In this document: positions 13,620 through 25,049 of the stretch, piece after piece | Position numbering within the stretch: the first letter of the stretch is position 1 | Layout of the letters: every line of letters starts with the position of its first letter | From: Pempheris klunzingeri | Lineage: Eukaryota > Chordata > Actinopteri > Acropomatiformes > Pempheridae | Length of the DNA stretch: 64,000 nt | Direction: 5' to 3' | Assembly (NCBI RefSeq): GCF_042242105.1 | Contig: NC_092026.1 | Span: forward strand, 22,594,691 to 22,658,690 | The notes under the pieces: generated by a model | Database searches by the model: none | Told to the model about the DNA's origin: nothing | Seen by the model: the letters and a program-made list of their open reading frames with translations, nothing else | Translations under genes and position numbers: made by a program

Positions 13620-13838
13620 CATAGAAATCCTGCATGACAAAACGATACATGCTCAGTTTGAAGGATGTGGGAGTTCAGAGTGTAGGTGGGATCTAATAAA
13701 AAATGTGCTATGGAGTTGCATTGTGGGAAATGTAGGATCCAAGGTTTTTGAAGCTTAACCTTTCCAAGGGACTAAGAGACTTAATCCCCTAACTTTATGG
13801 AAGTACAACACTAAATCACTGGAATACCCCTTTAAATT
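13620..13838 (+). repeat. Truncated copy of the TTAA-flanked MITE-like repeat
   Basis: The right end reads GGAATACCCCTTTAA, close to the right terminus of the fuller copy at 27691-28027. Internally, GCATTGTGGGAAATGTAGGA is the near-exact reverse complement of a segment in that copy, and further stretches (CAGTTTGAAGG...GTGGGAGTT) also match in inverse orientation. The left terminus is not recognisable, so this copy appears 5'-truncated or diverged. Confidence 0.55.
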
Positions 13839-14099
13839 GCAGCGAACATACCTGGAAAACATTTTGATATGTCATAAAATCACACCTGTAATTCATTACA
13901 TTAATAACGCCTCAGTTCCTTTTAAGTGTATTTGTGCACCAGCATCTACAATGCATGCAGGAGCCTTAAAATCACACACCCATATTGCATTCATCCTATA
14001 ATGAATGAAATGAAAGTCAAAAGGCCTGCTCTTACATTTGCATTTAGACATTTGTACTAGGAAATGCTCTGCCACTGCTGACAGATTATGTCTAACACA

Positions 14100-14420
14100 T
14101 TCGTAGATCTAATTAAAATATTTGTGATGTCCTTTATTGTTTGACCCACATTAATGGATAATATTTATATTAGAGACTTGCAAGATGCTCCTAATACCAC
14201 CCAAGTCGTAGGCAAGGGAAATTGATAATCATTTTATCACATTAATATATTAAAGCTGTCCCTCTTTGCTTGTTTCCCCATTATCCTAATTGAGTACAAA
14301 TTGGTTAAGAGGGTGCTGCATAGCTATCAAGCTCCTTAGTTTTATCAGATGACAATTTAAGCCCCTGAGATCCTATTAGGAAGAAAGCGGCTAATGTTAA
14401 AAGGCGCTGTGTCAGCTTAC
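14100..14420. promoter_or_regulatory. Candidate conserved non-coding element upstream of rax2
   Basis: This is a dense block with CATTAATGG (about 14149), GATAATCATTTTATC (about 14224), TCCTAATTGAG (about 14284) and GTTTTATCAGATGACAATTT (about 14340). The words look non-random and contain homeodomain, OTX and GATA-type cores. It lies 3.7-4 kb upstream of the rax2 start. This is inferred from composition only. Confidence 0.25.
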
Positions 14421-15454
14421 AGGGGAAAGGGGGATGGTGAGCAGCAGGGGATGACGGGGAGATGATGGAAAGGGAGGGTAAAATGCTGAGAGACTGGTCA
14501 TGTGATCATCTTGAGCTGAAATGTGAAGGAAAAGCTGACTCTGTCACATCTTGTACAGTCATAGACGTGCTGGTTCATGATCGTTTTGTGTGAGCCAGGT
14601 AGTACTGTGAAAGGATCTTTTTTTTACTTGCAAAGTACATTAAAACTTACTTCCTTGCCAGAATTAAATAATTTTAAGTATTACGTCTTTTGTTGTTTCG
14701 AATAATATTCCTGCTAAGGACATCTCGCATGGCTATTGAAGTGCATCCTCGATGGATGTGCAGTAAGTCCCTACATATGCTTATTTTTAACCCATTACTT
14801 TTGTCCAACTACTACACTACTTTAAAGCGTTCTTAAGTAATATTTTTACTGAGCATTCAGGTACTTTATCTTTTAATCTTTTGGTTTGTCATAACATTCA
14901 AAGGAGTTAACCCTACCTCCACTCATCCAGATTAGGAACATCCTTGACCTATGGTTAATGCCTCTCTCTGTTAACATCTACCCTTGTAAACCTTTTAGAT
15001 ATGGACATTGAGTAAAATGTTGCTAAATGGATCACTTATTTCGTGCTTATTCACTTACTTACGTACCTTATATGTTAGTAACTGCAGATAAAAAGTCACA
15101 CAAATACTGTAAATAGAGCAGATTAGAACATTAAGATGACAAATTAATTTAAGGAAGTAACTTTAGATCCACCTTTGAGGTAGAGCACCCACACAAGTAC
15201 CTGAAAGCTATTTTATTATACAGTAGCAATTGCAGTTTCATTAGTTACTTTCTATGGCTTGAAAATAGCTGCTATACAGCAACTGTGCAAATGGATGGTG
15301 GTAGAATTAGGTGTAAACAAATGAGTAGATAGTGACTAGAAGGCTCCTTAAATCTCGAAGTCGGTATTGATTTCTCTTCAGCTAAACAGTTATTTTTACT
15401 TTACAATCAATTGTATAATTTGTGTGAATAATGTTACACCTTTGAATGTGACCA

Positions 15455-15976
15455 ATATACACTACTCAGTGTCTCAATAAATTGGGACGTGGCCAAAGGA
15501 CGTCCACTCCTCTCCTTTCTGTGACTCTTCCAGTCTCTGTATCACTGTTCCAACCTCCTGATGACACTCTGTGACCCTCTAAGCTCAGTGAACACCTCCG
15601 TCTGAGGACTTCCTGTTTGAAGCCTCCAGTGTTGAGGTGCTGCTGATCAACTGTTAGGTGTCGTCTTGGTCTCATGATGTCAGAATGTGAACAGCAGGAT
15701 GAGGAGGACTGTTTAAATACCAATTCTAACTGAAGCAGGAAATGTATTGGTGGATTCATGGATCAAACCTGTTGTGAATGTTGCTGTTAAGCTTCTTGTT
15801 AGAGAACAGCAACTTGTGCAAAAAGTACTGAGACACTGAACAGTTGGACATGTGCATTCAAAGGTTTAGAGAAGGTCACATTAAGTTCACCTGGAAAGGT
15901 GAGAATGCATTTTAGGTTCATCCTGAAATTTCACCTGAAAGCCGAATATCCCTAACTTTTAGTGAGTAGTGTATAT
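15455..15976. mobile_element. Non-autonomous Tc1/mariner-like element with short inverted termini
   Basis: The left terminus ATATACACTACTCAGT (15455-15470) is the inverse of the right terminus AGTGAGTAGTGTATAT (15961-15976), with 15 of 16 matches. TA dinucleotides at both borders fit the target preference of Tc1/mariner elements. The right subterminal sequence, including GAATATCCCTAACTTTTAGT, resembles ends common in fish Tc1-like elements. At about 520 bp with no transposase-length frame, it is a MITE-like deletion derivative. The minus-strand 97-codon frame inside it (15466-15759) is probably fortuitous. Confidence 0.6.
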
Positions 15977-17379
15977 CGTGTCCAAGAGGCCTAAGCCCAA
16001 ACAATGTGTCCTAGCATAAGGACAGCGTATTAAAAGGTTAAGGGCAGACAAAGAAGCAGGTGGTTTAAGTAAAGCTTTCCTTAAAGATCAGTGTCTTACC
16101 ATCAGCAGCATTACCACATTACAGTAATGTTGTTAGCAAGGGAAAACAATTCACACCAGGCATGCCTGATGAGAGTAAATGAGACCAATCTATGAAACAT
16201 TAGCTTATTAAGCAAATAGACTTCTCACAGTGAGCTTTTAATTTGGTCAAGAAACCTATATACGTGTCTTCGTCTACTGTATACACATGACATGACCTCA
16301 TGTGTATCTATGAGACTATAGTCTCTCCCATTTTATGATCCTGGCTTTTTTCTTAATGCTTGTTCTTGATCATTCTTTCTGTCTGCTATGACAGTAACGG
16401 TGTGTTTTTTGAACATTAAACCATGTAAACGTATTTTAGTAGGACCTCCAAATACAAGTATGAACCTGAAAATGAGAATGTTATGTCCGAGATTTGTTTT
16501 TATTAAAGAAAACAAAAACAAAACAAACAGTAGGGTTAAGCTAATTTAGCTAAAGCAGAAAATAAATTGTTACTTATTCACTTCCTTCACACAGACTTAT
16601 TCTGACCTGGAAAGATTGAACTAACGTCATTTGTGCTATAAGTGTACCTTCTGTAAGTGTACCTGCAGTCATGTCGTCATGAGTCTCCATATTGGTACTA
16701 GATCTGACCCATGTCTATTTAAGGGTGGTCTACTCAGGCTCTGACCTTCTTTTAATAAGATTAGCTGCACCAAGAGCTGCAACTTGGCACAGCTTCGCGG
16801 TTATTTGATGTCTTGGCCAGCGCTCCACTCCTCCTTATTCCTTTACACTATTGTGTAATCTACACTGGAAGATCATTACAGCATTTAATGACTTTGTACT
16901 TCAACAAAAACATGAAAAAGTATAAACTTCAGCTCCTGTGGAATCTCAAAAACTACAGAAAGCAAAGTCACTGAGACGTTTTTGAACTTTTGTAGTCAAA
17001 GCAATTTCACCACTATCTGGTCAATGTAGATTCACTCAAAGTGTGACTCAGCCACAGACCTAGATACCGTCTCTTACGTAGATAAAATGAGGACTTGTAG
17101 CTTATCCTAAATAGCTTAATCAAGTAATCTGTTGTTTTGACAGCCAGGCCCTAGTTTTGACATGTCTGTTTAATCAGGGCTGGAAATCATATGAAATATT
17201 GAAGAAGCAGACTAATATTTTTTTACTTTTACTCTACAGACGAGCCAGATGAAGAATGGAGCTCGAATAGCCTTCAAATACAGTTTTGAAATGAAAAACT
17301 TTAAACTCTCTTATTGAACACCCAAAGAAATGCCTGACATGTTTTATACCGGCTGCCACACTTTCAATTGGACAATGAG

Positions 17380-17640
17380 ACCTTAACGTCATTACAATTT
17401 GCTAACTAACACATTAGCATTACTTGAGATTGTAAGGTGATTAAATAATTATTGTTTTAAAGCACACTGGCTAAGAGACGTGTTTAATAGTGGCTTCTTG
17501 AAATCGAGCCCTGACGTTATTACACACGGAGGCTAATCTGCTTCTCTGGCTAATTTGAGCCCCAAGGAAATAAACCCCCACCTAAAGCTACCTTATAAGC
17601 CTTGTTTGCATCCGTTGATGTCACACATGCATCACATATA
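17380..17640. promoter_or_regulatory. Candidate conserved non-coding element
   Basis: A block with GTGATTAAATAATTATTG (about 17436-17453) and repeated GCTAATCTG / GGCTAATTTG words (about 17531 and 17549). It ends in CCTTATAAGCCTTGTTTGCA, which contains a forkhead-type TGTTTGC. It lacks the low-complexity texture of the surrounding DNA. Its function is unknown; a distal rax2 enhancer is the simplest guess. Confidence 0.22.
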
Positions 17641-20600
17641 GCCGCTCAAGGCAACCAAGTTCAAACTGCTTAATTCACACCCACACACTTCTTTTAAAAA
17701 CTTAAATCAGCGTAATCTATTGTGCTCGTTACACTGGTATGTGATTAGCATTTGTAGGACACATACGGGGATTGTGGGATTGGGTTTGCTGAACGGGATA
17801 AAATACATCTTGTAATCTTGTGGCAACATGTAAGATTGCAAAAGTTATGACTTTGGGGGACAGCTGCCTGGATGGATCTAAACTTCGTTCCCTTGTAACA
17901 AATGAATTGGAAAACAATGCACTTAAGTTATAGTGTATAGCTTAAGCTGAGTGCAAAACGAGTCAAAGACTGTGCACCGTCAAGAGAGGCCAAATGCAGA
18001 CCAAACCAAATAAGATATTCCTTTATGATAAGATATTCCTTTATTACTCTCATGACGGGGAAATGTACAATATATGAAATAAATAACATTATGTAATTTC
18101 ACAGTTAACTAAAATATCAGGTATCACACAGTCAGGAAACCACCAGTCAATGTAGTCTACACTGCAGTTAGTTAGGTACACCTGTACAATCTAATACAGT
18201 CCAATACGCTAACTTTCTTATGTATGTAAGACCAATTTCTTCTCTTATTTTGTACAAATGTCATTTTGGCAATTTGTGTCCATGCTGAAAGCAGTATGTT
18301 ACTATCCAGCTTTCAAATATGATGAAATATTAGAAAAGTATACTAATAAGGCATTATTAGAGCAACATCTGTGCAAGTACAAAAGATTAGTATGGTTCTT
18401 ATTTTCACAACATTAATGGGGTAATATCTGTGTAATACATTAATAATCATGCCAGTCGATACTAGCCAAAGCATTCCCTCTTGTGTTATGTATGGTTACA
18501 GTCTTATTTCTCCAAACTATAATATTTATGCATTATATTCATTAAACCTAAACACCAAGACCAAGAGTTTTTATTATGACTCTGGACCATCACTAACCAG
18601 TGCAAGTACTTAAAAGCACAGATGGAGGATTCTGCATAATAACAGTATATCATAAATGGAAACATTTTTAAAAAAGTGCCACAAACATTGTTATAGCACC
18701 CTGTGCCATTATGAGTATTGGCCTACATTTAAATGTAGACATTTAGAGTAAACAGGATGCCGTGTATCACAGTGTCTCATTACTTTGCTGGTACAGAGTT
18801 AAGGTGAGGTTAAGAAGGTTTATTGCAGAGAAAACTGATGAAGGTTTTGGGCTGAAGGGGCCATGATAAATGTTGTGGGCAGGCTGGAGTGGCAGGAGTC
18901 ATTGCAGACAAGCGAGCAGCCAAATGACAAATGACCCTCAGTACAACAGAACAGAAAAGGAATCAAACACGAAAACCAAATGACTAAACTCACAAGGCTT
19001 GAAATGTGTCTCTACCACAGTTGCTGAAACAACTATCTGACACACAGTGGTAGAAGAGCCCGGGTGTGCTGGAAAGGTGATGAGCTGATGAAAGACGGGT
19101 GTGCAGGATCCAGATGAGTGAGCAGCAGGACAGAAAGACACACAGAAACACAAAGAGGTACAGAGAGGAGAGGAACGCACAGAGCCACAAGGAAAGATAC
19201 TTGGGCACAGATGCGGCAATGACCGTTATCTGAAGGTGTATGGCTTTTTGTTGAGTTTATGTTTGTGTTTGTATCTGTGACTGTGAGACAAACATGAAGT
19301 GGGAATGTTCTTGGACCGATACTAATCACACCTGCTAATCCCTGCTTAATGGATATGTAGGTCATATTTTCTCTTTACAACCACTTTCCACTCTATTCAA
19401 CAATTCAGTATGAAACACATGAAGTTTGCTCAATTTTGTGAACAAAATAACAGCTCAGTGTTCATCTATTGTGCAAATTGCTTCTATACTATCATGTTTA
19501 CGTATTGTAATGTTATCTATGATACTCTGTACGTGTGCGTACACTGTCCTCCACGTAAAGCACACATTGATTAACCATTTTTAAACATATATGCTATACA
19601 TGTTGTGCTACATCAGTCATTGGTGGTTTTTAGCACTATAGTCAGTCCTGCTATATATATATATAAGATGTACATCTCTGCTTACTCACTATTCTTCCAC
19701 CAGCTGCCTTTGGTACTCCTCAAACTCTTCCCTGCACATGCCTCTGGGCTCTGGTGTTTCCTCGCCATCTGCTCCTGCTTTAAAGTCGTCACCATCTCCT
19801 TCGGTAACACTCTTCATCTTATTAATGAACATTTGATTCATGAGGAACACCATAGCTCAGTTGTGATAGGTGCCATTCGGTCCTACGGGCAAAGGGTTAC
19901 GGGAAGCCAAGGGCTGGTGGAAGGGAGAAGTATAGCGTCAATATCTAATCTTATTAACAAGAGCTGCTTGCTATTCAAACTAACCAGCGCTAATTCATAA
20001 TAAAAGTAGACATGGGGTAACGTGGTTATTAACACAGATAAATGCAAGAAGTGAAATTAATATTACTAACACTTCTCTACGGCCAGAGCTGAGACTCAGT
20101 CACACAGTCAATACAATAACTGTATGCAGCTTAATGGCTCCTTTGTAGAGCTGAGAGTTGATAATTCTCTGATGTTGGTACTAAAGTACGTGTGATCTTT
20201 GCACACTACATAGTTGATTCTGTATCAATAAAAGATTGTTAATGGTTTGAAGCTATGTTTTAGATGTAATGAACAAGCCCTGGAGTTATCCTGTAAATAT
20301 AGTCGCTGAGTCAAGACTCAGTATTTCAGGGACTCTGTGGAATTAAAACCCTGTTGGCCTTAAACCTCTGTACCAAACATAGAATTAATAAGGTTCTGGA
20401 TATTAAGCTCATAGGACTTAAGATCACCTAATCACAGAAGATCTGTTTAAATTATTATCCTGTCTTGGTGACTGAAGCTAAATTGTCCAACTTCAAAAGG
20501 TTATCGTAACATGTACAATTCAAGATCTGATATCAGGTTGGTTGAGTGACTTCAGATTCACTGTAACACATGTACTGTACACACTACTGCAACTACTTCT

Positions 20601-20751
20601 GTGTCACGCTATCCCTCCTCCTCAAAGATCTGGAGATCCATGAGGATCAATGAATAAATGGGTCATGCTGCAAGGAAGGCTCAAGAGCTTTATACACTGT
20701 TGCCCATAAAGTTGGAATAAAATGTTTTTTCCCTGCATGTGAGTCATTCCA

Positions 20752-20805
20752 GCAGACGTCCTTGGCTCCCAGCAGACGTCCTTGGCTCCCAGCAGACGTC
20801 TCCTG
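20752..20805. repeat. Short tandem repeat, 20-bp unit, about 2.6 copies
   Basis: The unit CAGCAGACGTCCTTGGCTCC occurs twice in tandem, followed by a partial copy CAGCAGACGTCTCC. It sits at the edge of a GC-richer patch (20740-21150) that precedes the transporter pseudogene. Confidence 0.8.
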
Positions 20806-21269
20806 TATCAGCAGTGCGAGCCCTCAGGCTGTTCCCCTCTCTCAGCCAATTGCTCCACTTGTAGTCCTCGCCTAGGGGCGATGAAAGGGGCAGACGGACC
20901 CTCAGCGGCGTGGCCCAGAACTCCCACTCTCCTGCATCCCCCAGTCTTCCTGGGTCAGAACCGGTTCTAGGCAGTGACGCACAGACACACACTCAACACC
21001 AACAGGGAGAGAAAGGTGGAGAGGGAACGGGGGAGAGACCAAGAGGGAAAAGCAGTATGTAGGCAGCCAAACGAACACACACGGCCCAGAGGCACCAGTC
21101 CCTCTCCGCTGCCGTCCTGGTTCTGGTCACTCCAGCTCTGCTCTGCTCTGCTCTGCGTTAGTTTGTCTTTTTTATCTGAGATACCATTGTGAAGTGTTTT
21201 GGCTCTTTTGCATTTAGTATTTTGAACTCACCTGTGTGTTAATGAACTCACCCGTGTTAATGTCTCTCT

Positions 21270-24190
21270 GAGGGATTGGCCTGGGCTTTGCTCTGTGACA
21301 TATTAATATGTCGGCCAGGGATATAAAATATTTAACCTTTCCTGGAGAGCTGCTGATGAGAGTCCTGCAGATGTTGGTGCTGGCTCTCATCATTTCCAGT
21401 CTGATTACAGGTTAGAACCTCTAAAAGGTTTAACAGACATAACACATGGTAATATCTTCCTGACAATCATCACAGTAGAGAAACATAATCAAGCGCCACA
21501 TTAACTCTGAAGCAAGTATTACAAAGCCTAATGACTAATGAAAGTGGAGCACAGTCTGTGTGTTGGGTTGACACTCACAAACTAAGTTTCGTCTGATGAG
21601 CTAGAGTTTGCATAGTAACCGAGGTTTGTTTGTTGTGTTTTTTAACATGAGTTTTCACTTTAGTTTGATATTGTGACTGTTATAAGAATTCCCATCCGAG
21701 GACATGCTCGTGAATTGTCAAACAGTATGGCAATCGAGGGTGTGCTCTGCAACGGTGTGTAGCCTCATATCTACAAGGACAAGAAGACCTGAATAGCCCA
21801 AATGTCTTTCGCCTCACGCCAGTAGATGATCACACTATGTGTGAGAGCTACACCCACAACTCCCATTATAAAAACCAACTGTACCTGCTCACTGGCTGAG
21901 CCTTTTACTCTGTAACCTCTATGATGTTGTTGCACTGTTAAACGCTCCTCTTACATGTAAGATTACATTTTGTTATAATTTGCAAGCTGGCTCAATCTAA
22001 AGAAAAAGTCTTTTGACAGTGACCTTAATAGGTTTACTGTTGACGTTGAGTATCATTCAGTATGTTGAAATATTTTATAAACTATAAGTACATGTCAAGA
22101 ATATTTTCTAAAATGTTCCCATTTATGTGTGGTAATATGTCCATGTACAAGTACACACAAAATAGAATGTGAGCACAATAGCTCATCAACCAAACATGTA
22201 TAGCACTGTATTTGTATAATTACAATAATCTTATCTCTTTTATCTCAGGAATGCCATCTGTGGACAGGAAGACTTATGGGAGAATTGGGCTAAGGCCTTT
22301 CAGCCATTACATGGTCACCACACTTATGGCTGTCTTAACTGGTATCGCCTTAGCTGATCTTATCCAACCAGGGAAATCATCCAGGACTGCTTCAGTGTCC
22401 TCTAGTGGTAATGCAGAGGCTATGCAGACTGTGGATTCCTTTCTAGACCTGATCAGGTATTTATCAAAATCTTTTCAGGAAACTTTCAGGATAAATTACA
22501 GTAATGATACAGTTGGCAGTGAAAACACTTAATCTGTGTTTCTGATTTACAGAAACATGTTTCACTCAAATCTGGTGGAGGCTTGTTTCAGAAAGGTGAG
22601 ATCTACAATCGCCATTATTTGTTTTTATATTCATACTGACACTGTTTCAGACTTACCAGCTATTAACATTTGCTTGTACTTTTTATCCGGTATAAAACAG
22701 TTTATTCCGGGAGAAAGAGTCTTGGTGTCATCAATATCACTGAAACCAGTGATAACAGTGAGGTTCCCTTTTTAAATCTATTCATGTGATTGGAAGCAAA
22801 TGTTTCTCTAACCCAGTGTCCCTTACATCGTTTTAATATATCATCTGATCGTCATTATTATTGTTACATGTCACTACACAACGACACTCCTGGGTCTTTG
22901 GTCTCATCCTGGGCAGCATGAAGACCACTGAGGGATTTCTTTGACTGCCTGAATAAAGCCATAATGCGTCTGGTCAGCATGGTGATCTGGTAAGAGCAGG
23001 AGGTAATCATGCCGAGCAAGTGGAAATGTGTTGTCCTGTTGATGTGCCATTTCATTTTTATTAGCTGTTCATTTTATGCTAGTACATATCTAAAGACAAG
23101 GGCCTAGTAGCAGTTATCTCTAGTGCCTCATTCCTGTTAATCATGGTCATTAACTGCCTAGGTGATAATTTGTTTGCATGCGTGGTGTGCTCTCCATCAT
23201 GCTAGCTATGAAATCTTGTGAGAATGTACTCAAATATGGTGATAAACTTCTTGCTCCCTATCGGGGCCACCATGAACATGGATGGTGCAGCGCTCTACGA
23301 AGCTGTAGCTGCTTTATTCATTGCCCAGATTCATGAAATGGAGTTTAACCTGGGTCAAATCATTGTCCTCAGGTAAACTCAAAACATGTTGAGATTATAG
23401 TGCTGTAAGTTTTAGAATATTATTAAATTCATTATTATCATTAATGTTAAGTGATCAACTGACTAATTTCCATGAGTTATGAGACTCAGAGATGGAAAAG
23501 TTCAGGCCTTACACCGGACTAGTTCCCATAGAGTTCACTTAACAAAAGTTAAAACAAAAGTGCAAACTGTCTGACTGTCTGAAAAGCGCTCTTAATGGAC
23601 TGTGTCTGTTTTGTGCTCGTACGCTAATGAGGATTACATCGCATCTCTGTTTCTCTTGCTCAGCTTGATTGTCACAGCTGGAAGCACTGGTGGAGCAGGC
23701 ATCCCAAACGCTGGCATGGTATCCATAGTGATTGTGTTATCATCCGTGGGACTGCCCACTGAAGACATATCACTGCTCATGGTTGTTGATTGGATTCTGT
23801 TAGTGCACATTCAGCCAGTATCAGTGTAAGATCTTGAGCATTTACAGAAAGAGTGCACATTTTGATCTTCACTTTTTCAAAGGGCTGTTCTTTTACAGTT
23901 TTAGGTTAGAGTGAACAATGTTATTGATTTCATTTTTACCATGCTTATATTTCACCTTTAAAATATGCTGTAACTTAATATTTTGAAATAATCCTGTACT
24001 CGTATGTAATTGTTATCAAGTCACACCCACAATGGTCCAAATATAACCTCAAATTTTCTCGTATGTTTGTTGCTAGGGATCGTCTAAGGACTGCCACCAA
24101 TGTGCTGGATGACTGTTTCGGCGTCGGTGTAGTGCAGCATCTGTCCAGACATACTAGCCATGTACAATATAACATACTTTACATGAGCTA
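21270..24190 (+). pseudogene. Decayed SLC1A glutamate transporter (EAAT family)
   Basis: Exon remnants follow the order of a vertebrate EAAT (sodium-coupled glutamate uptake). 21272-21410: GIGLGFAL, then an in-frame TGA (21296-21298) where the family has Arg of LRPY, then [20 protein letters not shown]. 22249-22456: GMPSVDRKTYGRIGLRPFSH to SFLDLIR. 22553-22595: NMFHSNLVEACFRK. 22701-22757. 22880-22990: FGLILGSMKTTE, a +1 frameshift, then FFDCLNKAIMRLVSMVIW. About 23224-23372: [20 protein letters not shown]. 23664-23826: [25 protein letters not shown]. From 24077: [20 protein letters not shown]. The segment that should encode hairpin 1 (SSSSATLP) is absent between 22990 and 23224, and no start exon was found. 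Retained introns show that it arose from a gene copy, not from reverse transcription. Several exons resemble EAAT1/EAAT4 (SLC1A3/SLC1A6), but the exact parent is unclear. Confidence 0.8.
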
Positions 24191-25049
24191 ATGAGGTCAA
24201 TCCAATTTATGTGTCTTAAACTTGATGAACATTTTCTCCCTGTAGCGTTGCAGATGTGTCTTTCATAGAGGACACTCTACCACCATCTGGTGGCAGGAAA
24301 GTCAGCATGCAGTGCAAAAACATATCGGTGACCCAGTTGCACATGGGTGATGCATATAACATATATATAGAGAGCTTTTAATATTTTATGGTACTGCATT
24401 TTATGAGAGTTAAAAGCACCAGGACTGTATAGGTTATTAAGGAAAAGAAAAACGTAATAAAATGTCATGTCACCTTACTGACAATTGATTCAAAGGTGTT
24501 TAAAAAGGTGGGGAATAAAACACAATAATTTGAAGCTCGGCAAACCTGCTTTTGTCATTAAAACAGTATTGGTGTGTTCTTGAACACTGAAAGTTATTTA
24601 TTCTAAATTCAGCATGTCTCAACTGCTCTGAAAACAAATGGTCTTAGTCACAAGTCTGAGCATGTTGCTGTGTTTTAGTGCTGTGCAAAGTAGCATTATT
24701 AATAGAAAACTGTAAACACACCCGAAATGCATTTTCCTGCCAAACAGCCAATGGAAGGAGAAGAATAGGAAAGTGAGGCTGCACCCACTGGGCGATGAGT
24801 GCAATGCCAAAGAGCTGACACTGACGTCGCCCAGAGCTCAGTGCAGCTGTGGGGAGAGCAGGAGAGAAGGGGAGGGAGGGAGGGAGGGAGGGATTGTGAG
24901 CATCAGAGCAAGCGAGCAAGAGAAAAGGAGGGGAATTCATGTGGAGGAGGGGTTTCATCAGGAGTGAGAGAGCTTAAGAGAGATGGTGAGAAAAAGCAAG
25001 AGAGAGAGAGAGAGAGAGAGACTGTGTGTGTGAGGGAGGAAGATGCTGT
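24191..25049. other. Interval before atcay, with purine-rich low-complexity DNA
   Basis: No gene is visible. From about 24870 the plus strand becomes strongly purine-rich, with (GGGA)n-type sequence at 24874-24893 and an (AG)n run at about 24999-25021. This is typical of DNA just upstream of fish transcription starts and probably overlaps the atcay promoter. No TATA box is evident. Confidence 0.4.

Larger units (their letters stand above)
10377..21260. other. Large gene-poor interval upstream of rax2
   Basis: About 11 kb between the rax2 start and the EAAT pseudogene. The first few hundred bases should hold the rax2 promoter and 5' UTR, but no clear TATA box or start site is visible. Open frames here (for example 12090-12356 and 19605-20000) lack splice context and protein-like character. 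The interval contains two transposon-like repeats (about 13620-13838 and 15455-15976) and two blocks that look like conserved non-coding elements (14100-14420 and 17380-17640). It also holds a 17-bp direct duplication at about 18009-18044 and a GC-richer patch at 20740-21150. Confidence 0.5.

Noticed and set aside
15466..15759. 97-codon minus-strand frame that could be a gene
   Set aside because: Falls entirely inside the Tc1-like element; at most transposon debris.
19605..20000. 131-codon plus-strand open frame
   Set aside because: No recognisable domain, codon use is unremarkable and there is no exon context; likely chance.
21296..21298. TGA as selenocysteine in a functional transporter
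   Set aside because: EAATs are not selenoproteins, and the separate frameshift and missing hairpin exon already make the copy non-functional.
22864..23055. Minus-strand frame opposite the EAAT remnant
   Set aside because: Shadow of the plus-strand exon that encodes FFDCLNKAIMRLVSMVIW.
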